This document shows, piece after piece, positions 15,482 to 16,836 of a stretch of DNA of 16,836 nucleotides (position 1 is the stretch's first letter; every line of letters begins with the position of its first letter). The DNA is from Bacillota bacterium. Lineage in GTDB: Bacteria; Bacillota; Limnochordia; Darwinibacteriales; Darwinibacteriaceae. The translations under genes and the position numbers were made by a program. The notes below the pieces were generated by a model. That model worked only from the letters and a program-made list of their open reading frames with translations. It ran no database searches and was not told the origin of the DNA. The DNA lies in assembly GCA_012799115.1 (NCBI GenBank), contig JAAZLY010000250.1:1-16836 (forward strand), read 5' to 3'.

Positions 15482-16366
15482 ATGGGGAAACGTTTTATTA
15501 TGGGTATCGCTGACAACGACCGTTTTGCTTCCGCTGTTGTAGGCGACCTTTCGGGTAGGATTATTGCTACTAGTACCGGAGGCTCCGTGAACCATCATTA
15601 TTGGGGAATGGAACAAGCGCGAAGAAACTTTCGAGATCTAGTCCGTCAGACTATAGGCTTGGACGGATGTTCTCGTCTGGTAGAGGCTTGTTTTACGTAT
15701 AAAGCAGACTTTACGGTGTCGGACTGGAGAACCTTCGACCTGGTTTCGGGATTCTTAAAGGGAGTCGATGTGAATGTGGAGGACTTCGCCACAAGTTCTC
15801 TTCTAGGAATGCGTGGTAGCGAAAACCGCTTAATCCTAATTGGAGGTCATTGCGGCTTGGCCTTCTTGGAGGATGCTGAGGGCAGACAGTTTCAAACCAG
15901 ACAAGACAGTTTCTCGTGGAGCCCTCTGGTCCGGATAAATCGTAAATTAGCAGAGACAGAAGATATGGCCTATGAGAAATGCAAAGAAGGCCTTTTACAT
16001 ATGAAGACCCTGTTTTCTCTGGGCAAGGACATCACTGCGTTCGCTGATAGCTTAGATCGGCTTGCCTGTCATGGAAGCATGTTGGCGCTGGAGATGGCCC
16101 ACGATATTGCCTTGGATCTAGTTCGCATGGCGACTGAACTGTTTCGTGGGGTGGGTGGTCACAAACCCACCATTGGATTGTACGGACAAGTGCTCTTGGG
16201 TTCTGAGACAATTCGTGCACGAGTGCAACATCTACTACGGCTCATGTTTCCCCAGAGCCCAATTGTAGAGGTGCCTTTGGCACCGGCCAAGGGAGCGTAT
16301 CTTTCTTCGCTACTAGCAAGGAGATCGGATTTCCGTGAAGAAATGATTACCGACTTGTGTATCTAG
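15482..16366 (+). CDS. Degenerate BadF/BadG/BcrA/BcrD-like (ASKHA fold) protein
   Basis: 294 aa from ATG 15482, related in layout to N-acetylglucosamine-kinase-type BadF proteins. The N-terminus RFIMGIADNDRFASAVVGDLSG (4-25) aligns with the family's GIDGGGTKT phosphate-1 motif, but the Asp and glycines are gone. GRIIATSTGGSVNHHYWG (25-42) matches the next strand and loop. A later RLILIGGHCGLAFL (116-129) sits where the family has a GTGS phosphate-2 motif. The C-terminus has an alpha-helical segment followed by PTIGLYGQVLLGSETIRARV and APAKGAYLSSLL, like the closing GG-V and P-GA-L-A motifs. It probably does not phosphorylate as canonical members do; it may be a sugar sensor or pseudokinase. 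No ribosome binding site precedes ATG 15482; TTG 15443 and ATG 15500 are alternatives. The esterase starts 21 nt later. Confidence 0.6.
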   Translation: MGKRFIMGIADNDRFASAVVGDLSGRIIATSTGGSVNHHYWGMEQARRNFRDLVRQTIGLDGCSRLVEACFTYKADFTVSDWRTFDLVSGFLKGVDVNVEDFATSSLLGMRGSENRLILIGGHCGLAFLEDAEGRQFQTRQDSFSWSPLVRINRKLAETEDMAYEKCKEGLLHMKTLFSLGKDITAFADSLDRLACHGSMLALEMAHDIALDLVRMATELFRGVGGHKPTIGLYGQVLLGSETIRARVQHLLRLMFPQSPIVEVPLAPAKGAYLSSLLARRSDFREEMITDLCI

Positions 16367-16387
16367 GCAAGGAAAGGATGATGCCTC

Positions 16388-16836
16388 TTGCGTCTCATTA
16401 CGCACAGTCTGGAGAAGACGATTGCAAAACACCTAACCCTTCCTTATCGTGTCTATCTGCCCCGTGATTTCTCTGCGGACCAAGCCAAGAAGTGGCCCGT
16501 GGTTATCTTCTTACATGGAGCTGGCGAGCGAGGGACAGACATGACAACTCTAGCGAGCCAGGGGCTTGTGCGCGAAGTGGAGGAGGGAAGGGAGTTTCCT
16601 TTTATCATGGTGGCACCACAGTGCCCTGTCGATTCGACATGGGACCGCAACCTCGACGCCTTAGACTGTCTGTTGGAGGAGGTCATAGCAACCTATCCCG
16701 TCGATACAAAGCGACTTTATCTTACAGGATTGAGCATGGGTGGCTTTGGCACGTGGCATTGGGCGAGTCATCAACCCCAGGCCTTTGCTGCTCTTGTTCC
16801 CATATGTGGCGGAGCTATGCCCTTAACGGGTTTTCC
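16388..16836 (+). CDS. alpha/beta-hydrolase esterase (predicted peptidase / carboxylesterase type), 3' end cut
   Basis: The first 149 codons are in the window, and the frame is open at the right edge. The start is TTG 16388, 9 nt after AAAGGA (16373-16378), with an in-frame TGA at 16379. Residues 17-26 (TLPYRVYLPR) and PVVIFLHGAGERGTD (37-51) give the oxyanion-hole HGxGERG signature. IMVAPQCP, WDRN and the nucleophile elbow GLSMGGFGTW (Ser116) follow. This pattern belongs to the phospholipase/carboxylesterase-like and COG4099-type predicted peptidase group. The catalytic Asp and His would lie past the edge. No signal peptide, so probably cytoplasmic. With the BadF-like neighbour it could take part in carbohydrate-ester use, but this is a guess. 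Confidence 0.85.
   Translation, partial: MRLITHSLEKTIAKHLTLPYRVYLPRDFSADQAKKWPVVIFLHGAGERGTDMTTLASQGLVREVEEGREFPFIMVAPQCPVDSTWDRNLDALDCLLEEVIATYPVDTKRLYLTGLSMGGFGTWHWASHQPQAFAALVPICGGAMPLTGF

Overview
The window looks like chromosome of an endospore-forming Bacillota, probably an anaerobic Clostridia-type lineage. The signs are a YtvI-like AI-2E permease, a SleB-type cortex hydrolase, a cysteine-rich protein resembling the SPOCS (SipL/spore-coat) domain, a DarA-type c-di-AMP receptor, acetate kinase, strong AGGAGG-type ribosome binding sites, and many GTG and TTG starts. Base composition looks close to balanced. I see no tRNA, rRNA, CRISPR array or insertion sequence. Every large gene is intact except the two cut by the window edges.

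Layout. 1-831 (-): AI-2E/YtvI-like permease, cut by the left edge. 993-1736 (+): secreted LysM + SleB hydrolase behind a consensus sigma-A promoter. 1765-3848 (-): a 3-hydroxyacyl-CoA dehydrogenase and acetate kinase, translationally coupled. 4009-5472 (+): IMP dehydrogenase, then a leader-like gap with a terminator hairpin, then a CPBP membrane protease (5720-6382). 6377-7737 (-): a glycosyltransferase and DarA. 7814-8392 (-): the SPOCS-like protein. 8511-10207 (+): a beta-propeller-like protein with a PT-repeat linker and coiled coil, followed by a small thioredoxin-fold gene. 10301-10963 (+): a secreted CAP-domain (YkwD-like) protein with its own promoter. 10992-11585 (-): a DUF445 membrane protein. 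11702-15310 (+): an overlapping DUF58 - DUF4129 membrane protein - MoxR AAA+ ATPase operon. 15482-16366 (+): a degenerate BadF/BcrA-like ASKHA protein. 16388 to the right edge (+): an alpha/beta-hydrolase esterase.

The main discovery is at 9917-10207. A GTG codon with an ideal ribosome binding site opens a frame that meets an in-frame TGA at codon 19 and then runs on to TAG at 10205. Read through, it gives a 96-residue thioredoxin-fold protein whose TGA sits exactly at the second position of a CxxC-type motif (Cys-Gly-Gly-TGA). A perfect 7-bp hairpin with a GGG loop lies 10 nt after the TGA, as expected of a bacterial SECIS element. I read this as a small selenoprotein with a CxxU redox centre. 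Standard gene calling would truncate it to the 74-residue piece starting at ATG 9983, which lacks the active site.

Other points of interest: a BadF-like protein that has lost its phosphate-binding motifs and follows a leader with an orphan ribosome binding site and a palindrome; overlapping ATG/GTG starts at guaB; a terminator hairpin at the CPBP gene start; and an unusual hydroxyacyl-CoA dehydrogenase/acetate kinase pairing.
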